Below, in pieces: positions 49,556 through 58,117 of a stretch of DNA of 64,000 nucleotides. A model generated the notes under the pieces. It was given only the letters and a program-made list of their open reading frames with translations, was not told where the DNA came from and did no database searches. How positions within the stretch are numbered: the stretch's first letter is position 1; each line of letters opens with the position of its first letter. A program made the position numbers and the translations under genes. This stretch comes from Paramoeba atlantica (lineage: Eukaryota > Discosea): assembly GCA_977017575.1 (NCBI GenBank), contig CDRNVI010000003.1:248001-312000 (forward strand), in the 5' to 3' direction.

Positions 49556-51706
49556 TTAGACCAAATTTACTTTTCTGAGATTGTCCAAATAACTCTGAAA
49601 CCATAGAGGAAGAGACAGTTCGAAGATGAGAGGACCCTCGATATCATCAGAGTGAGAAAAGCATAACTCTGAGGCGTGCAAGAAAATGTGTCCGATAGGG
49701 GCAACGGGAGTGGCCACCCCTGAACCACCGTACATGATATCTCCAAGTATCGGGATTCCAAGACCTGCGAGTTGAGCGCGTATTTGGTGTTTCTTTCCAG
49801 TGTCTAACTCACAACGAAGGAATAAGCAACTCGCCCGTGGAAACGTTTCTATAACATGATATCTTGCAAAAGCTGTGGATTCCTCAACATCCGTGGAAGA
49901 CACTTGTATTCTTTGGCTTCTCTCGCCTGCAAATCCATGCGTTGAATGAATGACTCCTGTCGTAGGAAACTGACTGGAAATGTTTTCATGACAAGTCGAA
50001 ACTACATGTACATTACGATTTGCTTTGGAAAAACTCGCCTCCATTTGTATGCAAAGGCATAAATATGCACGCCGGACTTGACACCTTAAAAATTGATTGC
50101 TCAAAGAATAGAAACTTTTAGGTTGCTTCGCAAGTATCACCAATCCTGACGTGACGCCATCGATGCGATGCACTACTCCCCAACGAGGTAACAGCCGGAT
50201 GTCAGACCGAAAGGATGCGATAATGTTCACCACAGACGGCTTTGATTGACCAATAAAATTTACAACGTCGAGCGCGTTGGGCTTCGCAAGGACCATAAGT
50301 TCAGAATCCTCGTAAATAATGGTGAGAGTCATTTCAAAATCTTTTGAAAAACCCATAGATCGTCTATCTACGGCAGATTGGCGTCGTGAAAGAATAGCTT
50401 TACTTAGAAATGCCGAATTCTGCTTGTTGAACAAGCTTGGAGACTGAGACTCTTGTACATGTTTATTAGATTGAGAAATAACGCTCACGGCAATATGACA
50501 ATGAAACTGTAGTAGGTCTCCCGAGGAAACTGAAACGTCATCTGCATGTGAACATCTTCGATCATTAACATAAAAATCCTGAAGTGCAGGAGGTGGAAAA
50601 TTCAATTTTGACAGCAAAATGCTCTCTCCGGTGTCCAGTTTTATCATAAAACGTAACGTGACTATTGTGGCACTGTCCATGTCCAAGACGAAACCAGGAG
50701 TGAACACCTTACCCAGAATTTCAACAATGTCCTTTGCTCGACACGAAAATGGCGTGCTCTGCATATACCTGGAGGCTTTCTTCACCAAACCACTACTAAG
50801 AAACATAGTAACTAGCTGATTAACTTGCATCTCATTTGTTTCATTAGACAATGCGTGAGCTAGAGCTGGCGCAACAGTGAAAAATCCAGGAAGATGAAAG
50901 AGCAGGGTAACAAGCTGCGACCATGATCGAACGTCTTTTACTGTGGCCTTTGTACGAGTTGATAGAAAAGCGAGCGCTTCATTCCATCGAACAGTTCTAG
51001 GAGTTCCGATCGATACATTTTGCATGTATTCACTTAAAAGCGGAGCAACGATATGCCACCGTCCCGATACAGGAGCAGCATTCGCTATGGCTGTGATTAA
51101 TACTAAGGTAGACTTTAACCGCGTTCTATGAATACAAAACGTAGTCCAAACATATCGGTACAACTGCGCATTTATCGACCTGATAAAATTCACATCTTGT
51201 GATACAGAAAAAGGTGAGGAACGTGAGGAGTGCCCAGTAGCGCATGTATATTTTACGGATGCCTGTATTTTTTCTGTTAAACTAAACAAAGCTGTCCAAA
51301 AAAAGGGATCTTGAATAGCTATGCAGTGTGCGAAACGTTTGAGTGTGCCAAGCCAACTTCCTGGACAACATTGCAGCAACATAAGCAATGTATGCACGTT
51401 TCCTATCTTTGGCGAACGTTTTAAGACATTCTTTGCCACAGTCCGCATCCCATTCCATTTGTCTGATTGGGGGCAATGAAGCCTTTTGATGCACGAAAGC
51501 AACGTGTTCAGAGAATAGGTTTGTGATACTAATGATGTAATAGAAGATATTGATGTGATAAAAAGTAATCCCTGAGAACGAGAGAATACATTTGCTTCTA
51601 GCTGCGAAACGCTCTTGATGATGGACTGACCAATCAGTCTTTCACATTTTACGCTTGAAGTACTATCTGTCAAGACTTGTAGGGCTGTTCGCCATGGTGT
51701 CCCCAT
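49556..51706 (-). CDS. RluA-type pseudouridine synthase with S4-like domain and long N-terminal extension
   Basis: 716 residues from ATG 51706. About 360 N-terminal residues are helical and unrelated to known synthases. Residues about 365-402 (LNFPPPALQDFYVNDRRCSH then VSSGDLLQFHC) resemble an S4 RNA-binding fold. The catalytic domain starts near 470 (IIYEDSELMVLAKPNALDVV). The active-site motif HRIDGVTSGLVILAK at about 511 carries the catalytic Asp. The later motifs AYLCLCIQ and LDTGKKHQIRAQLAGLGIPI are those of RluA. It isomerises uridine in RNA; the N-terminal extension suggests a mitochondrial or RNA-specific role, inferred only. Confidence 0.85.
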   Translation of the reverse strand: MGTPWRTALQVLTDSTSSVKCERLIGQSIIKSVSQLEANVFSRSQGLLFITSISSITSLVSQTYSLNTLLSCIKRLHCPQSDKWNGMRTVAKNVLKRSPKIGNVHTLLMLLQCCPGSWLGTLKRFAHCIAIQDPFFWTALFSLTEKIQASVKYTCATGHSSRSSPFSVSQDVNFIRSINAQLYRYVWTTFCIHRTRLKSTLVLITAIANAAPVSGRWHIVAPLLSEYMQNVSIGTPRTVRWNEALAFLSTRTKATVKDVRSWSQLVTLLFHLPGFFTVAPALAHALSNETNEMQVNQLVTMFLSSGLVKKASRYMQSTPFSCRAKDIVEILGKVFTPGFVLDMDSATIVTLRFMIKLDTGESILLSKLNFPPPALQDFYVNDRRCSHADDVSVSSGDLLQFHCHIAVSVISQSNKHVQESQSPSLFNKQNSAFLSKAILSRRQSAVDRRSMGFSKDFEMTLTIIYEDSELMVLAKPNALDVVNFIGQSKPSVVNIIASFRSDIRLLPRWGVVHRIDGVTSGLVILAKQPKSFYSLSNQFLRCQVRRAYLCLCIQMEASFSKANRNVHVVSTCHENISSQFPTTGVIHSTHGFAGERSQRIQVSSTDVEESTAFARYHVIETFPRASCLFLRCELDTGKKHQIRAQLAGLGIPILGDIMYGGSGVATPVAPIGHIFLHASELCFSHSDDIEGPLIFELSLPLWFQSYLDNLRKVNLV

Positions 51707-52152
51707 TTCTCTAAGCCCATTTAACGGACGCGATTAACCTTTTATGCACCACTCAGCAGCACTGCATTATACATGTACCACAAGAACAGAATGCTTTCAC
51801 ACGTCGATCAAGGAGTTATCTATTAGATTGCCAAAAATGTAGAAATAACTTTATAACGCCTAGCAAAACACTGTACAGCGCAGAAATAATTCATAGCAGG
51901 AATAACTTATATGGCTAAACAACTTTGTTTCTCTTTAGGTAAGTAGTATGTTAAATATAATATTTTAGCCATGGGCTACTCTGAATAGTTTGGAGGCGCT
52001 CAGTACTACATATTGGTATCCTATACGTTTGTATAATGTGCCTCACTTAGTAAATAGTAAAAAGGAATCTATCCATAATAGTTCCTTGAATTCTGTTATA
52101 TACACGCAACGTGTGGTTCTAAATAAATTCACAAATATGATTTCACCTAAAA
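51707..52152. other. Gap with no recognisable feature
   Basis: AT-rich DNA between the RluA-type gene and cytochrome b5; no gene, RNA or repeat seen. Confidence 0.5.
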
Positions 52153-52593
52153 TCAGCGCTTGCAACATCGATAAATAGCTACACTTACTGCGAAAAATGC
52201 GCATAAAATGCATGCTCTCCTAATAAATACCTTTTGACGTATCTGCTTTTCTTTACCTTTATCACTTGGTTCTTCTGATTCGTGTATTGGCCCCTTCGTG
52301 ATTCGGTCGTCCTTTTTAGTGCTATCTAAATCGCTTTTTCCTTCCCCGCTAATCAAGTTTCCTACGCAGTATTGTTCCATGAGTTTCATGGCATCCGAAC
52401 TATGACCAACATAATCAAACTCAGCAGTGGCATCTTCTCCAGCAGTTTCAAGCAGAGGGTCTCGGCCTCCCGGATGACTATCCAAAAACGAAGTTACGTC
52501 GTAGACCTTGTTGTGAACTGCAAAAACAACCTTTTCATTTTTGCCATTCAAGGCCTTGACATCTAGCAGCGTATAGTTGGTGGACGAAGTCAT
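52153..52593 (-). CDS. Cytochrome b5, tail-anchored
   Basis: 146 residues from ATG 52593. The heme-binding fold spans residues 6-85, with the two axial histidines in DSHPGGRDPLL (His40) and YVGHSSDAM (His64). An acidic/basic linker follows, and a C-terminal hydrophobic helix (ACILCAFFAVSVAIY) with a Cys/Lys/Arg tail gives a tail anchor for the ER or outer mitochondrial membrane. It passes electrons to fatty-acid or sterol modifying enzymes. On the gene strand, CTTTTCAG about 20 bases before the ATG is a good candidate trans-splice acceptor. Confidence 0.9.
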   Translation of the reverse strand: MTSSTNYTLLDVKALNGKNEKVVFAVHNKVYDVTSFLDSHPGGRDPLLETAGEDATAEFDYVGHSSDAMKLMEQYCVGNLISGEGKSDLDSTKKDDRITKGPIHESEEPSDKGKEKQIRQKVFIRRACILCAFFAVSVAIYRCCKR

Positions 52594-52822
52594 GAGGAAG
52601 AATGCAAAATAATCTGAAAAGCATATTAATTCTCTATTGAAGGAGTAAGATTTGTCAAAAATAACACACCACCTCTAAATTATCAGCGAAAACTACATTT
52701 GCGACAAAAAAATCCTGCGCTACTCATTTTAGACCCCCCGCAAATTGAATGCTCAAGTATATCCTGAAAGAATAAAATACGGATTCGTATTTTAAAAAAT
52801 TCAAAATTTAAGCACCAAATCA

Positions 52823-53633
52823 CTATAATAATGATTGAACGTCCAAATAAACTCCACGAGGAAAAATCCCAGGAGGGGTGTATCCCGTAAAATTATTTTT
52901 GCCAAGGTAAACTTTTAGAAGACGTGGGTCCCGCCGTCTTCCACCCATACGTTTTACAGGGGGCGGCGATGGACCGTATTCGCTAAGATTCTCTCCGTTC
53001 CTTTCATGCATCCAACTGAGATCCACGGTTCCACAAAAATTATTGCACTGTAGGTCGAGTCGACGCAGCGGTTTTGGGAGGTTACCGGTCAATTCAATAT
53101 TACCAGTCAATAGATTCGATGAAAGATCGAGGAAACTCATGTTTAAGGGTAATGTGTTGAGATCAACAGTCCCATCGAATTGATTATCCGACAAACTCAG
53201 ATAGTTCATATCAGGGGGAAGCGAGCTTAACAATGGGCCCGATGTGTTGGTTGCTTTGTATATCCAAACTTTGCAATTCTGAGGGGAGATATGCAAGATC
53301 AATACCACCTCTGAGCTTTTGATGAGCCGCACGTACAAGTTGTACGGTTTGGGGAAGATGAACCCACGAAAGATTACCTTCCATAGTATAGTGAGGCAGG
53401 TAACTCCATTCCAGATAGCGCACTATTTGATTCTCATCACATGCCGTTCCTTTCCACGTACAGGGTGAAACGTTCAGAGTGCGGAAGAAGCTACGTTTTG
53501 TCAATCGCCATGTTGGGTGGCGACTCTTCAAGTTTTCCGTGAATTGCCATAGCGCAGCCTCTTGCGGAAGGAGAGATGCATCGACACGTCCCCGGCGTAG
53601 ATCAGAGCCATCATCAAGACTTCTTACAAACAT
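52823..53633 (-). pseudogene. Leucine-rich-repeat gene 8 (subfamily B), frameshifted
   Basis: It starts at ATG 53633 with VRSLDDGSDLRRGRVDASLL, the subfamily-B N-terminus, and a cap with SPCTWKGTAC. The frame breaks near 53231, where two bases (CA on the plus strand) present in the neighbouring copy (54259-54263) are missing. The rest (LPPDMNYLSLSDNQFDGTVD to GVYLDVQSLL) continues in another frame. Over most of its length it is about 80% identical to LRR 9, its upstream neighbour, so it is a tandem duplicate inactivated recently. Without the break it would have about 270 codons. Confidence 0.8.
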
Positions 53634-53866
53634 GTAAGAACAATAAGGAAAGTCAAAAGATTACGGTTATAATAGTAGATTACGGGTTAGAATTTACATA
53701 ATACGTTGATGTCTATGATAATATTAGCTTCTATTACTGTTGGATTTATGCTACGTTTAGTTAACAAAAAGAACGTGTGCGTCAGAATGAGATTTGTATG
53801 AAAGTGTAATTTGATTGATGAATAAAAGGATCACCTAAAGACCAATCAAATTCGATTTTATAAATT

Positions 53867-54661
53867 TTAAAAAAGTACTCCACGAGGCACATCCCCAGAA
53901 GGGACATGCTCTGTAAAATTATTATTTCCAAGATAAACCTTTAGAATACGTGGATCTTGACGAGAACCTCTTCTAATTTTCGCCCGACGCGGATATTGGC
54001 CGTACTTGCTAAGATCCCCTGAGTTCCTTTCGTGCATCCAACGGAGATCCACTGTTCCAAAAAATCTATTGTCTTGCAGACTGAGTCGACGAAGCGTTTT
54101 TGGGAGTACCTCCGTCAATTCGATTTTACCAGTCAACAAGTTCGACGAAAGATCGAGAAACTTCATATTTATGGGCAACGCGCTCAGATCAATAGTCCCA
54201 TCGAATTGATTCTCCGACAAATTCAGTTCTTCCATATCTGGAGGAAGCGAGCTTAACACAATGGGCCCATCGAGATGGTTCTTTCGGACATCCAAACTTT
54301 GCAGCTCTGAGGGGAGAAATGCAAGATCAATACCACCTCTGAGCTTTTGATCAGCAGCAGTTACACTTCGTACGGTTCGGGGAAGATGAACCCACGAAAG
54401 ATTACCTTCCATGGTATAGTGAGGTAGATAACACCAGCTCAGGATGCGTACTATTTGATTTTTATCACAAATTGTTCCTTTCCATGTGCAGGGCGAGACA
54501 TTTAATGTGCGCAAGAAGTTACGTTCTGTCAATCGCCATGTTGGATGGCGACTTTTCAAATTTTCCGTGAATTGCCATAGCGCAACTTCTTGGGGAAGAA
54601 GAGATGCATCGACGCGCCCGCGGCGTAGATCAGTTTGATCGTCGAGACCGTGTATCAACAT
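53867..54661 (-). CDS. Leucine-rich-repeat protein 9 (subfamily B)
   Basis: 264 residues from ATG 54661. The N-terminus is LDDQTDLRRGRVDASLLPQE, then RHPTWRLTERNFLRTLNVSP and the cap SPCTWKGTIC. LRR units include LPPDMEELNLSENQFDGTID and LPINMKFLDLSSNLLTGKIE. A charged insertion (YPRRAKIRRGSRQDPR) separates the last unit, KVYLGNNNFTEHVPSGDVPR. No signal peptide or anchor is clear. It is the intact partner of the neighbouring pseudogene. Confidence 0.8.
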   Translation of the reverse strand: MLIHGLDDQTDLRRGRVDASLLPQEVALWQFTENLKSRHPTWRLTERNFLRTLNVSPCTWKGTICDKNQIVRILSWCYLPHYTMEGNLSWVHLPRTVRSVTAADQKLRGGIDLAFLPSELQSLDVRKNHLDGPIVLSSLPPDMEELNLSENQFDGTIDLSALPINMKFLDLSSNLLTGKIELTEVLPKTLRRLSLQDNRFFGTVDLRWMHERNSGDLSKYGQYPRRAKIRRGSRQDPRILKVYLGNNNFTEHVPSGDVPRGVLF

Positions 54662-55097
54662 TTTAAACTTTTAAATTAAATTAAATTAAATGTATTTATA
54701 TGCGATAATTATACACATATCGCAAAAGTTTACAACATTTTTCCTATCTCCGTGAATCATAACATTTTCCCTTTCTTGTGAACGTATTCTACAAGCGAGA
54801 GTGAACGCATTCCACAATTTCTTTTTTCCCACAAGCGTTTCTACGAGATATTTTGAAAAGAAATGTGAAATAATTACTTCAAAAAAAAGAAAAGAAAGGA
54901 ACACCTTGCTAGGGAGAATTTTTGAACTACACTATCATTCTACTGAATGACATCCCGTACCATTAGAATAGAACCGCCTGCGCAGTTTGGGCATTGACTG
55001 GAGTATATAGCCGTGTACCTCGATAGCTACAAACAGCTCGATAGCTACATAGACCGTTATGTCTGGTTGCATAGAGAACATCTGGAGGAGGAAATTA

Positions 55098-55440
55098 CCG
55101 TATCCCCCTCCTCGAGAAATAGATTCGGCTTCGGGCCCGAATCTACGTTACTGGGGGGATTATTTTTTTCTGTTACTGTCCCTCCCGTTTAAGCGCACCT
55201 CGTTTTCCGTGAAAAGTGCGCTTAAACGGGGGGTCTGACCGGGTGCGCTTAAGGGGAGGGGGGACGGTATTTGTTTTTCGGCTTTTCAGAATGGAATGCT
55301 CTTACTAAATCATCCATCCTCACCCGTCCAACCACCCCTGACCGCTCAGCCTCCACAGCCGTCCACTCTCCCGAGCCAAATCTCTGTTATTGGGGATCAG
55401 CTGAAAAAGGGTCAAATCTCTGTTACTGGGGGGTCTACGG
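55098..55440. mobile_element. MITE-like element (outer), 343 bases with a nested element
   Basis: The ends CCGTATCCCCCTCC at the left and the reverse complement of CCGTAGACCCCCCAGTAACA at the right are imperfect inverted repeats, flanked by TA at 55096-55097 and 55441-55442. TCTCTGTTACTGGGG and CTACGTTACTGGGG blocks are repeated inside. Removing the nested 55176-55267 leaves about 250 bases. Confidence 0.55.
55176..55267. mobile_element. MITE-like element (inner), 92 bases
   Basis: The ends CTGTCCCTCCCGTTTAAGCG and the reverse complement (CCGTCCCCCCTCCCCTTAAG) are inverted repeats with TA on both sides (55174-55175 and 55268-55269). An inner hairpin repeats TTTAAGCGCAC. The ends match those of the pogo-type transposon 16256-19557 (CTGTCCC...CTTAAGCGCA), so it is probably a tiny non-autonomous relative. 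Confidence 0.65.
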
Positions 55441-55500
55441 TAAATGTTTTAACGTCCTCTCAAATTCAAATGTGGTTCACTAGGAAGAAATCAATGTGAA

Positions 55501-57816
55501 TTATGAATCTCTATGACATGCACCGGATCGAAGCTTTTCCATAACCGTTTGATATTCCACATGAACCCCATGCTTGTATTTTGAAAATCGTTGTCGCATA
55601 AAATCATTCAATGAAAAAGAAAGACCTACGCTAAAAGAAGAAGCCGCCCAAAGAAGAGGGGCACCCCTATACAAGCCCCTCCACAAACCATCAATATGAT
55701 AGTTATAGCGTATTGTATGACGCATGTCAGATAGTACGTGCGATGACAAGTATGCAGGATAAAAGGATACTTGCTGGCGTCGAGATAGAATATGTATAGG
55801 ATGTGTGAGAGCTTGTGCAAGAAAAGCACTGCACGTTCCCACAAAAAGCCTCAAATTAAAGGTTGGCGTTTCATCCGAGATACCGAATTTTTTTTTTCCC
55901 GACCGATAAAGCCAGAAGGTGATCCCCGTATACGGCGCAATGCCTAACAAAGTTGGACGTAGTCCGACGAACAGCGAACGTCCCCCTTCTTCACGCACTG
56001 TACGGCGCAGCGCAGACCACAGACTGGCGTACCGCGGATGATGACCTATGTGAGCCGCTGTACGTGAACGTATCACGTCAATCGGATATGTGATTAGCGT
56101 TGCGGTTACTCCAGCAAGTGCCCCAGCCACCAGCGCCGTCTCAGGGTGGCTCGGGTGGCAAAACATAATGCGAGGAAGTCGCTGAGAGTAGATATCAAAG
56201 AACGTGTAAACGAGGGCAGCGTACGGAATGACACGCACGAGAGAGGCGGCGGTACCTCTCCAAAGAGCGAGGACTCCAGCATTTTGTGTAATGTTACGCG
56301 CACTCCTACACAGCTGCGTGGCAGTTGGCGCATGTTGTGAATGTATCTGGTGTAAAATTTTAAGGCGTTCGAACGGAGAAAGCGCCAGTTTTGCAAAGAA
56401 TCCGGCAAATGCACCGCACAGCAGCGATTCCAGTACGGTGAGACCTACAGACGACCCTTCCTGATAGAGGCTAGAACTAGTTTCCATGTCGTGCACGTGG
56501 TAATCTCGAATGCGCCTCCTGGCAAGGTCATTGACAACGAGCCCCGTGCCAGTAGAGATCGGACCTTTGATCCAATTCATACTCAAACCTTTGAAAAACC
56601 CACGAACGCCTTCGCGCCAGTAGATGTGACGTGCGGCCTGGGCCATCGTCGAGTATTGAGGTTCAAGAGGAGATACCTGTCGGCGTCTACGCAGAACGTC
56701 GAGAGGATACGTTACACTTTGCGCCACTCCACTGCTAAATCCGCCCAGCAGCAACAGTTGCCACGGAGAAAGTAAGTCTTCACTGGGGTAACTCATCCGT
56801 GTCGAGACTTGTTCTTTAAGAGAGCCGTACAACAGGAAACTCATCCCGGCGTAGGGCACCACGCCTGCCAGGGTCGGTAGCAATCCGCAATATAGACCTT
56901 TGATACCATGAATATGTGCTGTACTCCTGAAAGCAGTCCAGTACGAATCGTAGCATACTTCAGATGAGTGCGCTCCCTTGTTTAAAAAAGTAACAACCTT
57001 CTTTGGAATGGAAAGACGATCAACTGAATTAGACGTTGCACGGGTATTCGATAACGTCTGAGAATAAACTGCCATTCTCGCGCGCATCATATCCAGTGGG
57101 TAAGCGAGCAACACACAAGAAACGGCTGCACTCGCTCCAGCAAGAAACCTTGCAAAATTGTCGCCCAAACCAAGAGACTGCGTTCGAAATAGTTGAAAAT
57201 AGCTATCATACGTCATGTATGTAATGGCACCTTTCGGGGCTACCAGAGCGAGCGTTGCACAGTTCCCTTTCCATAGGGCGGACCATCCTTCAACCGAAAC
57301 CACTCGCATTGCGACACGAGCAGCGGCACGTAAAGAATATTTTAACTCTGGTTGCACTTGAAACAATATTTTGATACGATCAGCGGGTGCAACAAGTGTT
57401 TTTCCTACTACTCCAGCAAGTGCCCCACATAAGAGTCCTTCCACTATCGAAAGCTCGAATGGAATCGAGTGCAAGTCGCGCTGGTTACTATACTTCTCAG
57501 AAGTGCTTTCTGATACAGATGAAGTAGGGAATAAGGTTTTATGAGACGCATGTGACTGACCCCAAGGTGACACAATCGTCGATGCCCCTGCGTAGCCTGT
57601 CATCCAAAACGGAAACAACGAAAAGAGAAGCGGAAAAGGAAAGAGTTCCCCTCCTCTCAAGATACTCTCACATTGTGTAAGCGTCAAAGCACCATCCTCA
57701 TCTGTGTCCCACTTTCGTAGTGCATCCTCTAGAACATTAGTGCTTTGGTGAAGGAATGGCGACAATGTATGAGCGACATGAGAAATTGGTATTGTAACGG
57801 GGTCGCTAGAAAGCAT
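55501..57816 (-). CDS. Double-length mitochondrial carrier (six repeats) with an EF-hand-like loop
   Basis: 771 residues from ATG 57816. A calcium-binding-type loop, DTDEDGALTLTQ, is at residues 37-48. Then come two complete mitochondrial-carrier domains in one chain, each with three repeats carrying the P-x-[DE]-x-x-[KR] motif: APADRIKI (142), YPLDMMRAR (238), YPLDVLRRR (368), SPFERLKI (479), YPIDVIRSR (577), and a degenerate HPIHILSRR (670). Normal carriers have about 300 residues and one set of three. The EF-hand-like N-terminus recalls calcium-regulated ATP-Mg/phosphate carriers. The last position of the loop is Gln instead of Glu, which may weaken calcium binding. The frame is uninterrupted, so this is not two genes. 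The substrate is unknown. Confidence 0.88.
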   Translation of the reverse strand: MLSSDPVTIPISHVAHTLSPFLHQSTNVLEDALRKWDTDEDGALTLTQCESILRGGELFPFPLLFSLFPFWMTGYAGASTIVSPWGQSHASHKTLFPTSSVSESTSEKYSNQRDLHSIPFELSIVEGLLCGALAGVVGKTLVAPADRIKILFQVQPELKYSLRAAARVAMRVVSVEGWSALWKGNCATLALVAPKGAITYMTYDSYFQLFRTQSLGLGDNFARFLAGASAAVSCVLLAYPLDMMRARMAVYSQTLSNTRATSNSVDRLSIPKKVVTFLNKGAHSSEVCYDSYWTAFRSTAHIHGIKGLYCGLLPTLAGVVPYAGMSFLLYGSLKEQVSTRMSYPSEDLLSPWQLLLLGGFSSGVAQSVTYPLDVLRRRRQVSPLEPQYSTMAQAARHIYWREGVRGFFKGLSMNWIKGPISTGTGLVVNDLARRRIRDYHVHDMETSSSLYQEGSSVGLTVLESLLCGAFAGFFAKLALSPFERLKILHQIHSQHAPTATQLCRSARNITQNAGVLALWRGTAASLVRVIPYAALVYTFFDIYSQRLPRIMFCHPSHPETALVAGALAGVTATLITYPIDVIRSRTAAHIGHHPRYASLWSALRRTVREEGGRSLFVGLRPTLLGIAPYTGITFWLYRSGKKKFGISDETPTFNLRLFVGTCSAFLAQALTHPIHILSRRQQVSFYPAYLSSHVLSDMRHTIRYNYHIDGLWRGLYRGAPLLWAASSFSVGLSFSLNDFMRQRFSKYKHGVHVEYQTVMEKLRSGACHRDS

Positions 57817-58117
57817 TTTCTTTGCATGCGAAACGTTCTGCTTTCCAAGCTTCTTGTCAAGTCATATGGAATCGCAATTTTGGATTGCAGTCAAGTGCGC
57901 AAGTTAACATCCAAGGAATATAAGAACTGGATACATAGAAACAAACGATTGCCTTGATCCACAAAGTACCAGTAAAAGATTGTGTTTATTTAAATCAGAG
58001 AACACCATAATAGTGCTTAATATTCAGAATGTACGTATTGCGCTTCCTTACAATAATATTAAAATCGTTACAAGCGAACCGAACTACTCTAATAAGAACT
58101 CTAAAAAATGTTTTGAT
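57817..58117. other. Gap with no recognisable feature
   Basis: About 300 bases of AT-rich DNA between the carrier and the M29-like gene; nothing recognised. Confidence 0.4.

Larger units (their letters stand above)
54662..55500. other. Gap with nested small elements
   Basis: It contains the element 55098-55440 with another inside it (both listed separately). 54662-55095 has no recognised feature beyond a short duplication (CTCGATAGCTACA twice near 55020-55045). Confidence 0.5.
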
